From Platanthera guangdongensis (Eukaryota > Streptophyta > Magnoliopsida > Asparagales > Orchidaceae), in contig CM077151.1 of assembly GCA_039583875.1 (NCBI GenBank), positions 122,579,047-122,643,046 of the forward strand: DNA of 64,000 bases, in the 5' to 3' direction. A program made the position numbers and the translations under genes. Under the pieces are notes generated by a model, which saw nothing but the letters and a program-made list of their open reading frames with translations, ran no database searches and was not told the origin of the DNA. This document shows, piece after piece, positions 34,541 through 46,082 of this stretch (the first letter of the stretch is position 1; the number at the start of each line of letters is the position of its first letter).

Positions 34541-37500
34541 TTAATCAAATGTCAGGACCGGAAAGATAGAGTTAACAGGGTTGAGAATGACATCATCACA
34601 GAAATACAGTTTAAGACGCTGACCATTCACTTTGAAAGTACCCTTATCAGGGTGGGAAATTAAAACAGTACCATAAGAAAAGACTTCTAAAACAGTAAAA
34701 GGCCCCGACCAACGTGATTTTAATTTACCCGGGAATAAACGTAAACGAGAATTATAAAGAAGCACTTGGTCGTCCGGCTTAAAGATTTTTGGGTGCCTAA
34801 GATGTCGATCGTGTAAACGTTTCGTCCGCTCTTTATAAAGTCTGTTATTTTCATATGCGTAAGAGCGCCACTCGTTGAGTTCGTTAAGTTGAAATTTTCT
34901 AAAATCGCCGACAGAGTGGGGATCGAAGTTTAAAAATCGTAAGGCCCAAAAGGCACGGTGTTCTAACTCTACGGGTAAATGACACGATTTTCCATAAACC
35001 AACCTATATGGCGTACATCCGAGGGCGGTTTTGTACGCTGTTCGGTAGGCCCATAGAGCATCGTCTAATTTGGCTGACCAGTCTTTTCTAGATGTTGAAA
35101 CAGTCTTTTCTAAAAATTTTTTTATTTCTCTATTGACTACTTCGACTTGTCCGTTAGTTTGGGGGTGGTAAGCAGTGGAAAGCTTATGAGTAACGCCATA
35201 TTTAGTTAGGATTTTTGAAAATTGTGCGTTACAGAAATGGGAACCCCGATCTCTAACGATAGCACGCGGCGTACCGAATCGAGAAAATAATTTTTTTAGG
35301 AAATTAACTACGACTCGGGCGTCATTCGTAGGAAGAGTTTGGGCTTCGGCCCAACGCGAAACATAATCAACGGCAACTAAAATGTACTTATTCCCGAAGC
35401 TAGAAGGAAAAGGGCCGACAAAATCAATCCCCTAGTGGTCGAAAACTTCGCACTCTAGGAAATAATTTTGTGGCATTTCATTTTTATTCGAAATATTCCC
35501 CGACCGTTGGCAACTATCACACCTACTCACAAAGGCATGCGCGTCTTTAAACAGGGTGGGCCAGTAAAAACCCGCGCTTAACACTTTGTGAGCGGTGCGA
35601 GCATCTTGATAGTGCCCACCTGTCGGTCCTTCATGCAAATGTTTAATAATATCTAATCCTTCATCAAAAGAAACACACCTCCTGATCACTTGGTCGGCAC
35701 AAATTCTGAAAAGATGCGGGTCCTCCCAAAAATAGTTTTTCAGCTCAGAAAAGAATTTCTTCTTTTGCTGAGATGAAAACTCTTTTGGGAGCACACGAGC
35801 CACTAGATAGTTGGCGATGCGGGCAAACCAAGGAGAAGTAGATGTGTTAATTATGAACAGCTTCTCATCAGGGAAATAGTAATGAAAAGAATTTTCGTCT
35901 AATTGTTCTATAAACGGGTTATCTAGGCGCGAAAGGTGGTCAGCGGCCAAGTTCTCGGCACCTCGCTTATCACGGATCTCTAAGTCAAACTCCTGGAGGA
36001 GTAAGACCCAGTGAATCAAGCGAGGCTTGACATCTGTTTTAGAGAGAAGATATTTGAGGGCCGAGTGGTCCGTAAAAACAATAATTTTCGAAAGAGTAAT
36101 ATAAGGACGAAATTTGTCAAAAGCGAATACTACAACTAAGAGCTCCTTCTCGGTTGTGGTGTAATTTTCCTGTGCAGATGTGAGTGTTTTACTAGCGTAA
36201 TAAATGGGGTGGAAGTTTTTAGAAATACGTTGACCTAGTACGGCTCCCACCGCATAACTACTCGCATCACACATTATTTCAAATGGAAGATCCCACACCG
36301 GAGCTATCATGATTGGGGCATTAACTAATTTTTCTTTTATTAAATTGAAGGCAGCTAGACAGAGGTCATCAAAGATGAATGGGGCGTCTTTTTCTAAGAG
36401 ATGGGTAAGGGGCTTGGTGATTTTGGAAAAGTCTTTTATGAAGCGGCGGTAGAAACCCGCATGACCCAGGAAACTTCTTATAGCTTTTATGTTCGTAGGT
36501 GGCGGCAGCTTCTCGATAACTTCTATTTTCGCAACGTCTACTTCAATACCCCTTTCAGAAATTTTATGTCCCAAAACTAACCCTTCCATTACCATAAAAT
36601 GACATTTTTCCCAATTTAAGGCGAGGTTAGTTTCTTCGCATCGCTCTAAGACTTTTTCAAGGTTCTCTAAGCAACTATCGAAGGAATTCCCGAAGATGGA
36701 GAAATCATCCATGAAAACTTCCATAATGCTTTCTACGTACTTGTCAAAGATGGCGAGCATACATCGTTGGAATGTAGCCGGCGCATTGCACAATCCAAAT
36801 GACATTCTTCGGTAGGCGAAGGTGCCGAAGGGACAAGTAAACGTAGTTTTCTCCTGGTCCTCGGTGGAGATGGGGATTTGAAGATACCCCGAGAGGCCAT
36901 CGAGAAAACAATAAAAGCTATGTCCGGAAAGTCGTTCTAAAATCTGATCAATGAACGGCAAGGGGAAGTGATCCTTGCGGGTGGCGTCATTCAACTTACG
37001 GTAATCTATACACATTTGCCATACGGTCACCGTCCGAGTCGGGATTAATTCATTATTTTAATTACTTACTACCGTTATCCCTCCCTTCTTTGGTACTACC
37101 TGTACTGGGCTAACACACTTACTGTCGGATATAGGATAGATAATTCCTGCGTCTAATAATTTCATAACCTCGCCCTTAACTATGTCTTTCATGTTTGGGT
37201 TTATAAGGCGCTGAGGTTGTATAGAGTTACGTGAATTATCTTCCATTAAGATTTTATGAGTGCAGAAAGATGGGCTTATGCCCTTGATATCAGATATCTG
37301 CCAAGCAATAGCTTGGCGATGCTTTTATAAAATTGAAAGAAGTTTATCCTTTTGTGCATCCGTGAGGTAGGCCGAAATTATGACAGGCAGCTTGGAGTCC
37401 TTTTCTAAGAAAGCGTATCGAAGGTGCTCTGGTAGTTCTTTCAGTTCCAAGGTAGGGGGGTCATCATACGAGGTTTTGGAAATTTGTTCTTTTTCAAAAA

Positions 37501-39118
37501 CTATGTCCTCGTACACTTTTTTATATGTAAAATTAAAAGGGGTGTTGCTAGCGGCCATGGCGGCTTCGTGCAGCGATTCAGTTGGAAAAGTAGAAGAGGA
37601 ACAGAAATCAAAAAATTCTTTTTCAAAATCAGAAAGGCGGGTGGAGGATTCTTCACTTAGGTGTAGAGATTCAGTTGGAGGAGTAGGAGAGGAACAAAAA
37701 TTGGAAAATTCTTCTTCAAAATCAGAGGTGTGAGAGAAGGATTCTTCACTTACGGTATCCATGAAAAAACAGGAGTCATCATTAGCTAGTGTGTTCTTCA
37801 TCGAGGGGGTGATAGAGAAAGTTACCTCATCGTCGCCCACTCGAAGGAAGAGCTTACCATTGCTTACGTCAATGATAGCTCGGGAGGTGGCAAGCAAGGG
37901 TCGGCCAAGGATCAGGGGAACCTCGACGTCTTCTTCGATGTCCAAAATGACAAAGTCCACCGGGAAGATGAACTTGTCAACTTTGACTAGGACGTCCTCC
38001 ACTATTCCTAACGGGTATTTGACTGATCTGTCGGCGAGCTGGATACTCATGCGTGTGGGGTTGAGACTACCAATTCCTAACTTTTTAAACAACGAGAGGG
38101 GCATAAGATTAATACTCGCACCTAAGTCGGCTAAAGCGTGTTTGACAAAGAGATCACCAAAGACACACGGGATAGAGAAACTACCCGGGTCACTGATTTT
38201 CTTCGGTAATCCGTTTGTCAAAACCGCCGAGCACTTGGCATTTAACGTGAAATGAGAAAGGTTCTCTAACTTCTTCTTGTTGGTTAGGATGTCCTTAAGG
38301 TATTTTGCGTACTTAGGCATCTGGGATATGGCTTCGTGGAAAGGCAGATTTATGTGGATTTGTTTAAACATTTCTAAAAAACGGGTGTATTGATCATCCT
38401 GTCGTTGTTTATTAAGTTCGGAAGGGTATAGCGGGGATGGATTATTTTTAAAGGTGGGTGGTGGAGTGAGTTGTTTTTCTAAAATAGGAGTGATAATTTC
38501 TTCGGCAGAGGGTGGAATTTTTAAAACGGGAACAGAGCTTTGATTTTTTAAAGCGGAAGCGGAGATTGCCTCGGGCTCTTCACTTATCATACTGGGAACT
38601 TTCTTCCCACTCCGAAGAGTTATAGCTTTCGCTTGCTCTCTCAGGTTGGGCTCGGTATTGGAAGGAAAAGACCCTACGGGTCGCTCAGAAATCATTTTAG
38701 CGAGCTGTCCTACCTGATTTTCTAAATTTTTAACACTTCCGGTTAAGGTTCTAATCGTAGCGTCATTAGCATTCATGTATTTTGAAAACATTTCCTCCAA
38801 ATTTGGAGGTTTTGGAAAACTTTGAGGAGGTGGTGGTGGTGCAGAAAAATCACTTTGCGGTGGCGGGCGCACAGCATTCGATGGATTGCTCCACGAAAAA
38901 TTCGGATGATTTCTTAACGCAGGATTATAACTATTCGGAAAATTAAAACCAGGAGGATGATAATTCGCAGTAGAAAAATTATTAAAAGCAGTTCTAGGCA
39001 TATTATTTACATAATCCAAATGTTCGGCGGGAGGAGTTGCAGATTCCCATACCTGAGGGGCGGAGGCAGCAGTCATCTCCGTAATTTTTTTGCTTAATAT
39101 TTCAACTTCATTGCGAGT
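34541..39118 (-). pseudogene. pol of Athila element G
   Basis: One frame from about 39118 to 34541, interrupted only by stops at 37325, 37058 and 35432. Upstream lies the gag-protease linker (LENQVGQLAKMISERPVGSFP). The protease has KHALADLGASINLMP (DLG active site) and VPLILGRPLLATS. RT has CIDYRKLND, FLDGLSGYLQI and MEVFMDDFSIFG (FMDD). RNase H has CDASSYAVGAVLG, TEKELLVVVFAF, FTDHSALKYLL and AADHLSRL, with all four acidic positions present. Integrase has the zinc region (GGHYQDARTAHKVL ... CDSCQR) and an intact DDE set (GIDFVGPF, RDRGSHF, NGQVEV). The stop at 35432 is TAG for the usual tryptophan before GIDF. Catalytic residues are kept, so decay is recent. Confidence 0.92.
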
Positions 39119-39975
39119 TGGGAGACGTTGTCCACTTCAAAGAGACCTGCAGGTTTGTTTGGGCGGGACCTAGGCACATTCCACTGGTAAGTGTTCATGG
39201 CCATGTCCTCAAACAGCTCAAGAGCTGCTTCCGGGGTCTTATGGTTTAAAGTACCGCCAGAAGCTGCGTCTATCATTTGCTTCGTGCTTTGATTTAGCCC
39301 ATTATAGAACGTCTGCACCTGCAACCATACATGCAGAGCGTGATGTGGGCATCGTCTTAATAATTCTTTAAATCTTTCCCAGGTTTCGTAAAGGGTCTCA
39401 GAGTCTATTTGTCCAAAGGCAGAAATGTCATTCCTAAGTTTTGCAGTTTTAGCAGGCGGAAAATACTTGGCCAAAAAATTTTCAGTTAATTGCGTCCAAG
39501 TAGTTATGCTATTTTTAGAAAGCGTGTTCAGCCACTGCTTAGCCTTAATTCTAAGAGAGAAAGGAAATAATCTTAGCCTAATAGCATCATTTTTGACACC
39601 ATTTATCTTGAAGGTGTCACAAATCTCAAGAAAGCTGGCTATGTGTGCATTCGGATCTTCATCTTGAAGCCCGTCAAATTGCACATACTGCTGCACCATT
39701 TGAATTATGCTAGGCTTCAGTTCAAAATTATTATTATTTATTGTAGGGCGAACTATACTAGATTCTGTACCCTCGAGATTCGGTCGTGCATAATAGGACA
39801 TAGGCCTTTGCACGGCTTCCTCCACGTTGGGTTCTGCCATTCTTAAGGTAGAAAATGACTCGGAATCCTCAACCGGCACTTGGGTAGTAGGGCCTTGAAA
39901 TCGCGATCTTCTCCGAAGAGTACGCTCAATTTCGTGGTCCAGGTCCAAAGTAACCGACGGACTTCTACGGGTCAT
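39094..39975 (-). pseudogene. gag of Athila element G
   Basis: Starts MTRRSPSVTLDLDHEIERTL and contains the Athila capsid block FLEICDTFKINGVKNDAIRL, RLFPFSLRIKAKQWL, FLAKYFPPAKTAKLRNDI and FYNGLNQSTKQMIDAASGG. Near 39115 the frame shifts: the proper continuation (NEVEILSKKITEMTAAS) is in the pol frame, while this frame ends at 39094 after MKLKY. One small indel therefore breaks a gag-pol ORF that is otherwise complete from 39975. The capsid assembles virus-like particles in the cytoplasm. Confidence 0.9.
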
Positions 39976-40226
39976 ACACTAGAAGAAGAGAGGAGAAGAA
40001 AGACTAGAAAATAAAAGAGCTAATGAAGTTCGAAATTTTTTTTTTTGAAATAGATTTTTTTATGTTTTAACTCCCGAACTTCAAAAGGGCTACCCGGTGA
40101 AGGGTTCGCAAGGTACTAGACAAGATAGTGGCATTTAGAGCCACTTTGCCCTTTTCGAGAGAGTTAGGTGGTGTAGAAAAATTCGTGATGTGGGTTTCTA
40201 TTAAGTAGGCGGTAATTAAAATCCAG
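39976..40226 (-). other. Leader of element G next to gag
   Basis: Noncoding. Contains GGGTTCGCAAGGTACT at 40102-40117, shared with element E, and a poly-T run near 40035. No gene is seen. Confidence 0.55.
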
Positions 40227-40510
40227 CCATTTAACTCCGAGTGAGTAGGCGGAAAATAAAAGCTACACTCACGCACTCGACAGAAAATTAAAACACACCC
40301 ACTCTACAGAAAGTAAACACACTTTACTGAAATAAATCCAGCCATTTAACTCAAGTGAGTAGGCGGAAAAATTAAAAATACGCACACTCTACTGAAATAA
40401 AGCCTACCATTTAACTCAAGTGAGTAGGCGGAAAAATTAAAAATACGCACACTTGCTTGAACAAAATCCAGCCATTTAACTCAAGTGAGTAGGCGGAAAA
40501 ATTTTAAGAA
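40227..40510. repeat. Tandem repeat in the leader of element G
   Basis: Four copies of CCATTTAACTC(A/C)...GTGAGTAGGCGG start at 40227, 40342, 40407 and 40472. The last three are spaced exactly 65 bp apart. The unit also holds AATACGCACAC and TGAATAAA-like blocks. It lies between the primer site and gag. Confidence 0.8.
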
Positions 40511-40578
40511 GAAGGGTGGGAAAGAGAAGTGATAAAATTAATATATTCGTGTTTTCAATTTATCAACGAGCGTTGCCT

Positions 40579-40595
40579 CCCCGGCAACGGCGCCA
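40579..40595 (-). other. Primer binding site of element G
   Basis: - strand TGGCGCCGTTGCCGGGG, the canonical Athila/Tat primer site, 6 bases from the LTR boundary. Confidence 0.92.
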
Positions 40596-42365
40596 AAAAC
40601 TTGATTGTCTCTAGATATCTGCAAGGAGAAAATAACCAAACTAACAATCCAACAAGGCAAGTATACCTATCGAAATGCAGCTAGGGGACACAAGTGTCGT
40701 ATTAAAATCCGGGAATAGTTGAGTAAGCTTACTCACACGAAATCTATTATTTTATCGACGGAAAAATTAGGTTTTTTAGAAGAAAGCTAAACGTACTAAA
40801 GGAAGAGAACTACTTGCAATGAAAGAGAGCTACTTGCATGAAAAGATAAAGAGAGCTAAAAGAGCGATTAAACTTAAGCTTAGTAACGATGAGGGGAAAA
40901 TGCACTCGATCAGAAATCACCTCGGCAAGAGTGCTTAGAAAAATACGATAAATAAACCTAAGCTAATTAGGGTAAAGGTCCTTGACCATGGAGGTTCCAT
41001 GAATATTGACACGCTTTTCTCGAAGGCCGTGCCTAACTGAGTTTAGGAAGGTCCGACCGACTCTCGCCTAAATCGGAGGCCTAAAACTCGCTTTACGCGG
41101 TGAACCCCGCTATTGGATTTTACTCCAATCCGGGAGATTTGAACGTGTGCCTCTCTCGAGGGGTGCGAACAACTCCCTTTACTCTTGAGTGCTCATTTCA
41201 AACTTTCGGCCTCTCGGCTAGCCCAGAATGAAAGCAAAGGTGGAGGGTATATATCGATGATATACCTCCAACCCGTGATATATCAAGAGTAATTCAAAGC
41301 TAAACCCTAAAAAGAAAAGGTAAGATTCAAAGCATCATAACCTAATCACTCGAACCTCGGATCATCAAGATCGAGTACATGGAGGATTAGTTAATCATGG
41401 TGAGGTAGAAGAGGGGGGATGAGTGATGCTATAGATCACGGCAGTGAACCGGTCGCACAAGTAATATAAAATGGGGGTTTTCCCAAGTATCGATCTCACA
41501 AGGGACACAGTAAGGTGGAGTTAATTTCGAGGAGGACTTGAGATTGAAGTCCTCAGGTCGGAGCTAACTAAGGGGAGGTTTTGATGTTGCGGAAATAGAA
41601 AATAAAAGGCTAACAACTACTCCTATGCAACGCCGCTATGCGATGCTTCACCAGGCGGGATGGAAGACTAGTCGGGTCGCAATGCACCGAATCACTAGGT
41701 GGATGGACGAGAAGGCTCACGGATGATGTGGTGAGAATGGCGGAATGAGGGTCGTAAGCACCTCTTCGCTACGCATGCCACTAGCAATTGCTAGTGCGGC
41801 AAGGGTGGATGGTGGTGGATGGAATAATAGGTGCAACTCAAGCAACTAAAGCGTAAACAAACACAGAATCACATAGACATGAATCTAGTAAAGTTTACAT
41901 CTAAAGTGCAACAACATAAATATAAATATAGTTTTAACACCAATACACAACAATAAAGCAAGAACAAGTCAAGAGATCGACCGAATCCGAAGCCTTGCTG
42001 AGGATTCACGGTTGGAATCGTCGGGTTGTCATTCCGCGTCCAAGCTCGGTCCTCAACTGCGTCCGGGGTAGAGAAGGGCTGTCACCACCTTCCAATGGCC
42101 CGTCTTCTTCATCTCACGATCACGGACGAAGTTTGCTAGCTTTCCTTTGCTTGATGGCTATGGCGTCAAAGCTCTACTTGAAGCTCATGGATGAAGGAGA
42201 AGGCCGAGAGGAAGCTCCGGCTTGGATTTGTCGGTGAAAGCTTGCCCGGAGCACCTCCCTAGGGTGGAAGATGAAGGGGAACGACGGAGAAGGCGGAAAA
42301 CGGCGGAGGAAATGGGCGATCTGCAGATCTTCGTGCGGATCTCTGGATTAGGGCGAGACCTGCAC

Positions 42366-42373
42366 TATTTATA
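42366..42373 (-). promoter_or_regulatory. TATA box in solo LTR H
   Basis: - strand TATAAATA in TTGTATAAATAGTGCAGG, at the edge of the palindromic array. This is the main support for the - strand orientation of H. Confidence 0.6.
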
Positions 42374-42407
42374 CAAAAGCAGAATTGAACAATGCGCACG
42401 ATCACAG

Positions 42408-42714
42408 GCGCACGACCAGTGGTCGTGCGCGCTATGTCCTGTGCTCGTGCGCACTGGCATGGAATATCAGGAAGAAGAACTGGGATAATGCGCACGAGAA
42501 GTGGCGCACGACCAGTGGTCGTGCGCACTAAGTCCAATGATCGTGCGATTACCCAGACAGGACTCCAGAAAAGAGGAATCAATGCACACGATCAGTGGCG
42601 CACGACCGGTGGTCGTGCGCAATATGTCCAGTGATCGTGCGCTTACCCCAGGCTGATTCTGGAAAACGAAGAATAGTGCGCACGATCAGGGGCGCACGAC
42701 CAGTGGTCGTGCGC
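42408..42714. repeat. Palindromic tandem array in solo LTR H
   Basis: Four 23-nt palindromes at 42408-42430, 42504-42526, 42598-42620 and 42692-42714 have arms GCGCACGACCA and TGGTCGTGCGC (one copy has a central change). The unit is 94-96 bp and also carries half-site GCGCACGATC and GATCGTGCGC copies in between. Confidence 0.9.
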
Positions 42715-43309
42715 ATTGAATCCCATGATCGTGCGCAGTATTCCTGTTTCACCACCATTCCAGAACATGTACACGACCCCTGTACCGAAAGGAAAACCAA
42801 TCACTGATATGTGCAGACATTCCAGACAATAACAAAAAGGAGTACAGTCTAAAAGAATTACACAATACACAACCACGGGCTAAAATGTGCACTTCCTATG
42901 GAAATAAAGACAGGATGCAATATATATGATAATGAACTAAAAGTGAAGTGCAAATGCGTGAAAACTAGCCCAGATGAGTCTGAAAATAAGTATATAAAGT
43001 GGACTCATCAATGAGTAGAAGAAGAATAATGAAAACAGAGCAGAAACGAAAAAGAAAACAACACTTTTTATTAATGGAAACAGGGATCTTACAGCTTGAA
43101 AACCAGAGATTACAAGTGCATGGAAAGGTAAACTACACTATCATTAACATTATACTACAGAACGAAGCTAGGAACTAATACAGGGAAAGCATAAAGCTAG
43201 AGCTAAGAACTAAAAATAAAGATACATGCTTAAAAAAGTTCAAAAATACAAAGGACAGAACCTCCCCTCTCAATCTAAAAAGTCTCCCTGAACCCTTAGA
43301 GTTGGGCTC

Positions 43310-43317
43310 TATTTATA
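43310..43317 (-). promoter_or_regulatory. TATA box in the 5' LTR of element G
   Basis: - strand TATAAATA, the likely promoter for the genomic transcript of G. The matching site is in the 3' LTR at 32027-32034. Confidence 0.75.
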
Positions 43318-43992
43318 GAATTTTTCGGGTCGGGTCACGCCCCCCTGTCACGCCCGGGTCGGGCGTGACCCTGGGGCGTGACACATTCGGCGCTACTTTT
43401 TCGGGCTGGAATTTAATTCTGACGAAGTAGTTGAAGTACACGCCCACAAGTCACGCCCTCGTAGGGCGTGTACCTGGGGCGTGTTCTTTGCGGCGTGACT
43501 TTGTTGAGTTGAAATTGAATGCTGGAGGTGACGGAGGAATTGCTGCAATACACGCCCATATGTCACGCCCGGGTCAGGCGTGACCCTGGGGCGTGACACT
43601 TTCGGTGCGACGGTGGAGCGGGAAAAACGAGCGCGTTGCGGCGATTCCTCGGAACCTGGGGACACGCCTCTGGAACACGCCCGTGTTGGATGTGACACGG
43701 GCATGACCGAGGGCGTGTTCACTAAGTTTCCACGGAATGCAGTTTCAGACCAATTGCTTCATTCCTCTGGGTTACACGCCCTAGGTACACGCCCTGGTAG
43801 GGCGTGACCTTGGGGCGCGTCACAGCAAAATTCGACTGAAAGCCGTGAAAACCTGCAAAAAGCAGAAAAAATGCATTATCGACAAAAATATATACAAAGG
43901 GGAATCAAAATAAGTACTTTACAAGACATGATTTGCTTTAAAACCCCGAAAATATCCTAATAAAATTGACTGCAAACCGTATTATCAAGCAA

Positions 43993-45260
43993 CAGCAGCA
44001 GTAACAACAGGCTCAAAGATAAATGCCTCTGTCATATGCATGTCCTCAAAAACAACAATATCAGAACTAGCAGAAACATCAATAACAGTAGTAGGAGCAG
44101 CAGCAGTAGGAGCAGTAGAAGAAGCAGTGTCAACAACATTGATGGAATGTATATAAGAGCTTATCAAGCTGGGGTCACATCTGGAAATACGCACAATGGC
44201 CTTAGTAATATCTTCAGATTGCTGGACTGGAAGACAATTGAAGTACACAAAATCAAAAACTGACAACAGTGACCTAAGGTCCACTGTGATGAATGCAACT
44301 GGTGCAACTGGAGCATGGACTGAGGATACTATAACATGCAATATTTCAACTTCATAAGGCATCTCCCCCTGCCTAGATGCAGTGACAACTGGATCAAGGC
44401 ACCCATAAGAAGGGATTGCCTGAGAAGGAAGAAAAGAAGAAAGCCTGGAAGACAGTTCTTGAACTGTTTTTAGAAGTGGAGCCAAAGAGGTCTCCAGCAA
44501 GAGGGATCGCCTTGTAGCTATCAGCTCATATAACCTATCTACAAGGGCTGGAAGATCTACTTGCTCAAGAGGAACTTGAGTAGATGTGGGGATGGATGAG
44601 GTAGAAATGAAGTTTGGAGCAGCAAGAGATGTTGGTATAGAACCTGTGGATTGTGGAAATGATGGTTGGGAAATTGGAATTGTGGAGATGGAAGAGAGTG
44701 GAATGGAAACGGATGGTGTGAAGGATGGTTGAGCAATTATGTCTTGAAGTAGTTGTTGATAAGAGGAGGAGGATGATGGTGGCTCAGGAGGGGATGAAGG
44801 AGAATCATCCATATAGGAATCATCTATAAGAGTGAAAGATGGAATATGGGAGGATGAATCAATATCCATGTGTGGGTAGTGATGTAGAGGATGGAAGATT
44901 TCTTCAGTGTGTGGTGGAGTTGGAGAAGGAATTGAAGTTGGAGATGGGGTGGAAATTATGATGGTGGATGTGACTGTAGTAGATGAAACAAGAGTTGGAG
45001 GAGCAGGAGAAGAAGCAGGCAAGTCTTTTGCAGGGGCAGAAACCTGAGGGGAAGAGACTGTAGCAGTCCTTGTGCCTGAAGTAGAAATTGCAGAGGGCCT
45101 GCTGGGCTTGACAATCTGCCTGTCCCATTTTCCAAATAGGGCACAGGTGAGCCTCTTGGAGGCATTGATGTGCATCCCACTGGAAACAAGCAGTGCAGGG
45201 CATCTATTGTGGAGAAACAGCCCTTAAATCCTCCCAAAGTTAACAAAGTTCTTGTTAATG
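43993..45260 (-). pseudogene. ORF3 of element B, middle segment
   Basis: Between the F and G insertions. Read on the - strand from the F junction, the joined frame (DLINKNINKNFVNFGRI) meets one TAA. It then continues in frame through MHINASKRLTCALFGKWDRQIV and a long Ser/Thr/Pro-rich region with low-complexity PSPTSIPSPTPP blocks. A helical segment (LVDRLYELIATRRSLLLETSLAPLLKTV) and the FEPVVTAAVA end at the G junction follow. The FGKWDRQIV block matches SRWDRRIL of element A ORF3, so the protein is conserved across two Copia families. No signal peptide or membrane span is evident. Confidence 0.7.
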
Positions 45261-45265
45261 TTTTT

Positions 45266-45928
45266 TGTTGATGCACGAAAACGGATAGGGAGTCGGGCAC
45301 CACCAGCTAACGGTTCGAACACCGGGGAATAGGGAAGGAAAGGAGAAGACTGTCGACTAATCGGTTACTAGCGGTCGCGGCTAAAGGGCAGAAAAGAGGA
45401 GGGGCCGCTGGCAGCGGCAACAGCAGAGTTCGCCCGCCGCGGCTTAAATGCCACTCCTGCGGCGGGCTTTCCTTTACTTAAAAATGAGACAGTTACAACG
45501 AGTAAAAGGAGAAGCCGGCCGGACTACAAGCCGCAATACACTAGGCTTGAGACCGCAGCTCTTAACAGGCGAGCTACTGGATCCCAGTCATGGTGTCTTG
45601 GGGAGTGCACCCTCCCCCTATTTATAGGCTCGGGGGCCTGCCCAAACGGGCAGGGCTAAAATTACCGGCTGCCCGGGGTACAGGAGAACCGGGCAGAGGT
45701 GAGGGGAAGCAAAAGAGAGAGAAACAAGAAAGGAGGGAAGCCGCGCGGCCTGGCGGATTCCTCCTGGCGAGCTGACGGCTGAGTCCTTAGGCCTTGCCGC
45801 TGAGCAGGGTCGGCGTTGGCAGCGGCCTGACATGGAGACCGCCCGGCTTGGGAGGCTTGGCGGCTTGAGTAGGCAGGCCGCCCGGTCTGGAAAGCTGCGC
45901 GGGCAGGTCGCGGATTCCGGGCTTATCA
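45266..45928 (-). repeat. 3' LTR of element F
   Basis: 663 bp; on the + strand TGTTGATGCACG ... GGGCTTATCA. It holds a GCCGCGCGGCC motif at 45740-45750. Differences from the other LTR, by direct comparison, are four substitutions (GATAGG/GACAGG, GGCGGG/GGAGGG, GGCCGG/GGACGG, AGGCTT/AGACTT). Confidence 0.95.
45619..45626 (-). promoter_or_regulatory. TATA box in the 3' LTR of element F
   Basis: - strand TATAAATA in GCCTATAAATAGGGG. It is the same as 53642-53649 in the 5' LTR. Confidence 0.75.
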
Positions 45929-45944
45929 TAATCCCCGCACATTT
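45929..45944 (-). other. Probable polypurine tract of element F
   Basis: - strand TGTGCGGGGATTA abuts the LTR start TGATAAGCCC. It is short and interrupted by pyrimidines, so support is moderate. Confidence 0.5.
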
Positions 45945-46011
45945 TTAAGTTTCCGAAAAAACTTCGAAAATGTAGAACTAAGCCGGAGACCGCGACTGCC
46001 TCATCGTCGTC

Positions 46012-46018
46012 TATAAAA
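46012..46018 (+). promoter_or_regulatory. Candidate TATA box for antisense gene 1 of element F
   Basis: TATAAAA in GTCTATAAAATCCC, 65 bp before the first ATG (46083) of the + strand gene. Spacing suits a transcription start near 46043 and a 5' leader of about 40 bases. It is inside the element but outside the LTR. Confidence 0.55.
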
Positions 46019-46082
46019 TCCCACGGGTCGCTACTCGCCACTTGCGGTCAGAATTTTGCAAGCCGACGCGATTTCTCTAGCG

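Larger units (their letters stand above)
41424..43010 (-). mobile_element. Solo LTR H (unidentified family)
   Basis: 1,587 bp, TGATGCTATAG ... GGACTCATCA, flanked by the exact duplication ATGAG (41419-41423 and 43011-43015). It is absent from the other LTR of G, which gives the empty site. It has no internal coding region, hence a solo LTR. A - strand TATAAATA at 42366 suggests orientation. A palindromic tandem array lies at 42408-42714. The family is not recognised. Confidence 0.9.
30911..43987 (-). mobile_element. Athila-lineage Ty3/Gypsy element G, nested in ORF3 of B
   Basis: LTRs 30911-32705 and 40602-43987 (the latter carrying solo LTR H) are flanked by AGCAA at 30906-30910 and 43988-43992. 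The primer site, gag and pol read on the - strand. Gag (FLEICDTFKINGV) and the protease active site DLGAS are characteristic of Athila. No envelope ORF is present; the 1.8 kb between integrase and 3' LTR is noncoding. Without H the two LTRs are 1,795 and 1,794 bp and differ at about 1-2% by eye. Defects are one frameshift near the gag end and three in-frame stops in pol, so it is a fairly recent but inactive copy. Confidence 0.94.
40602..43987 (-). repeat. 5' LTR of element G, containing solo LTR H
   Basis: TGATTGTCTC ... TATTATCA. The LTR is 3,386 bp in total; removing H and one copy of its duplication leaves 1,794 bp that align with 30911-32705. The CACGCCC inverted-repeat cluster is at 43330-43820. 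ORFs read through this cluster on both strands are artefacts of the repeats. Confidence 0.92.

Noticed and set aside
42408..42714. Regular palindromic repeats that could suggest a CRISPR array
   Set aside because: The 94-96 bp units are repeated throughout, spacers included, and lie inside a plant LTR with a target duplication.
44904..45303. Cys/Ser/Leu-rich ORFs overlapping ORF3 of B
   Set aside because: Alternate frames of ORF3; the neighbouring frame carries the conserved FGKWDRQI block.
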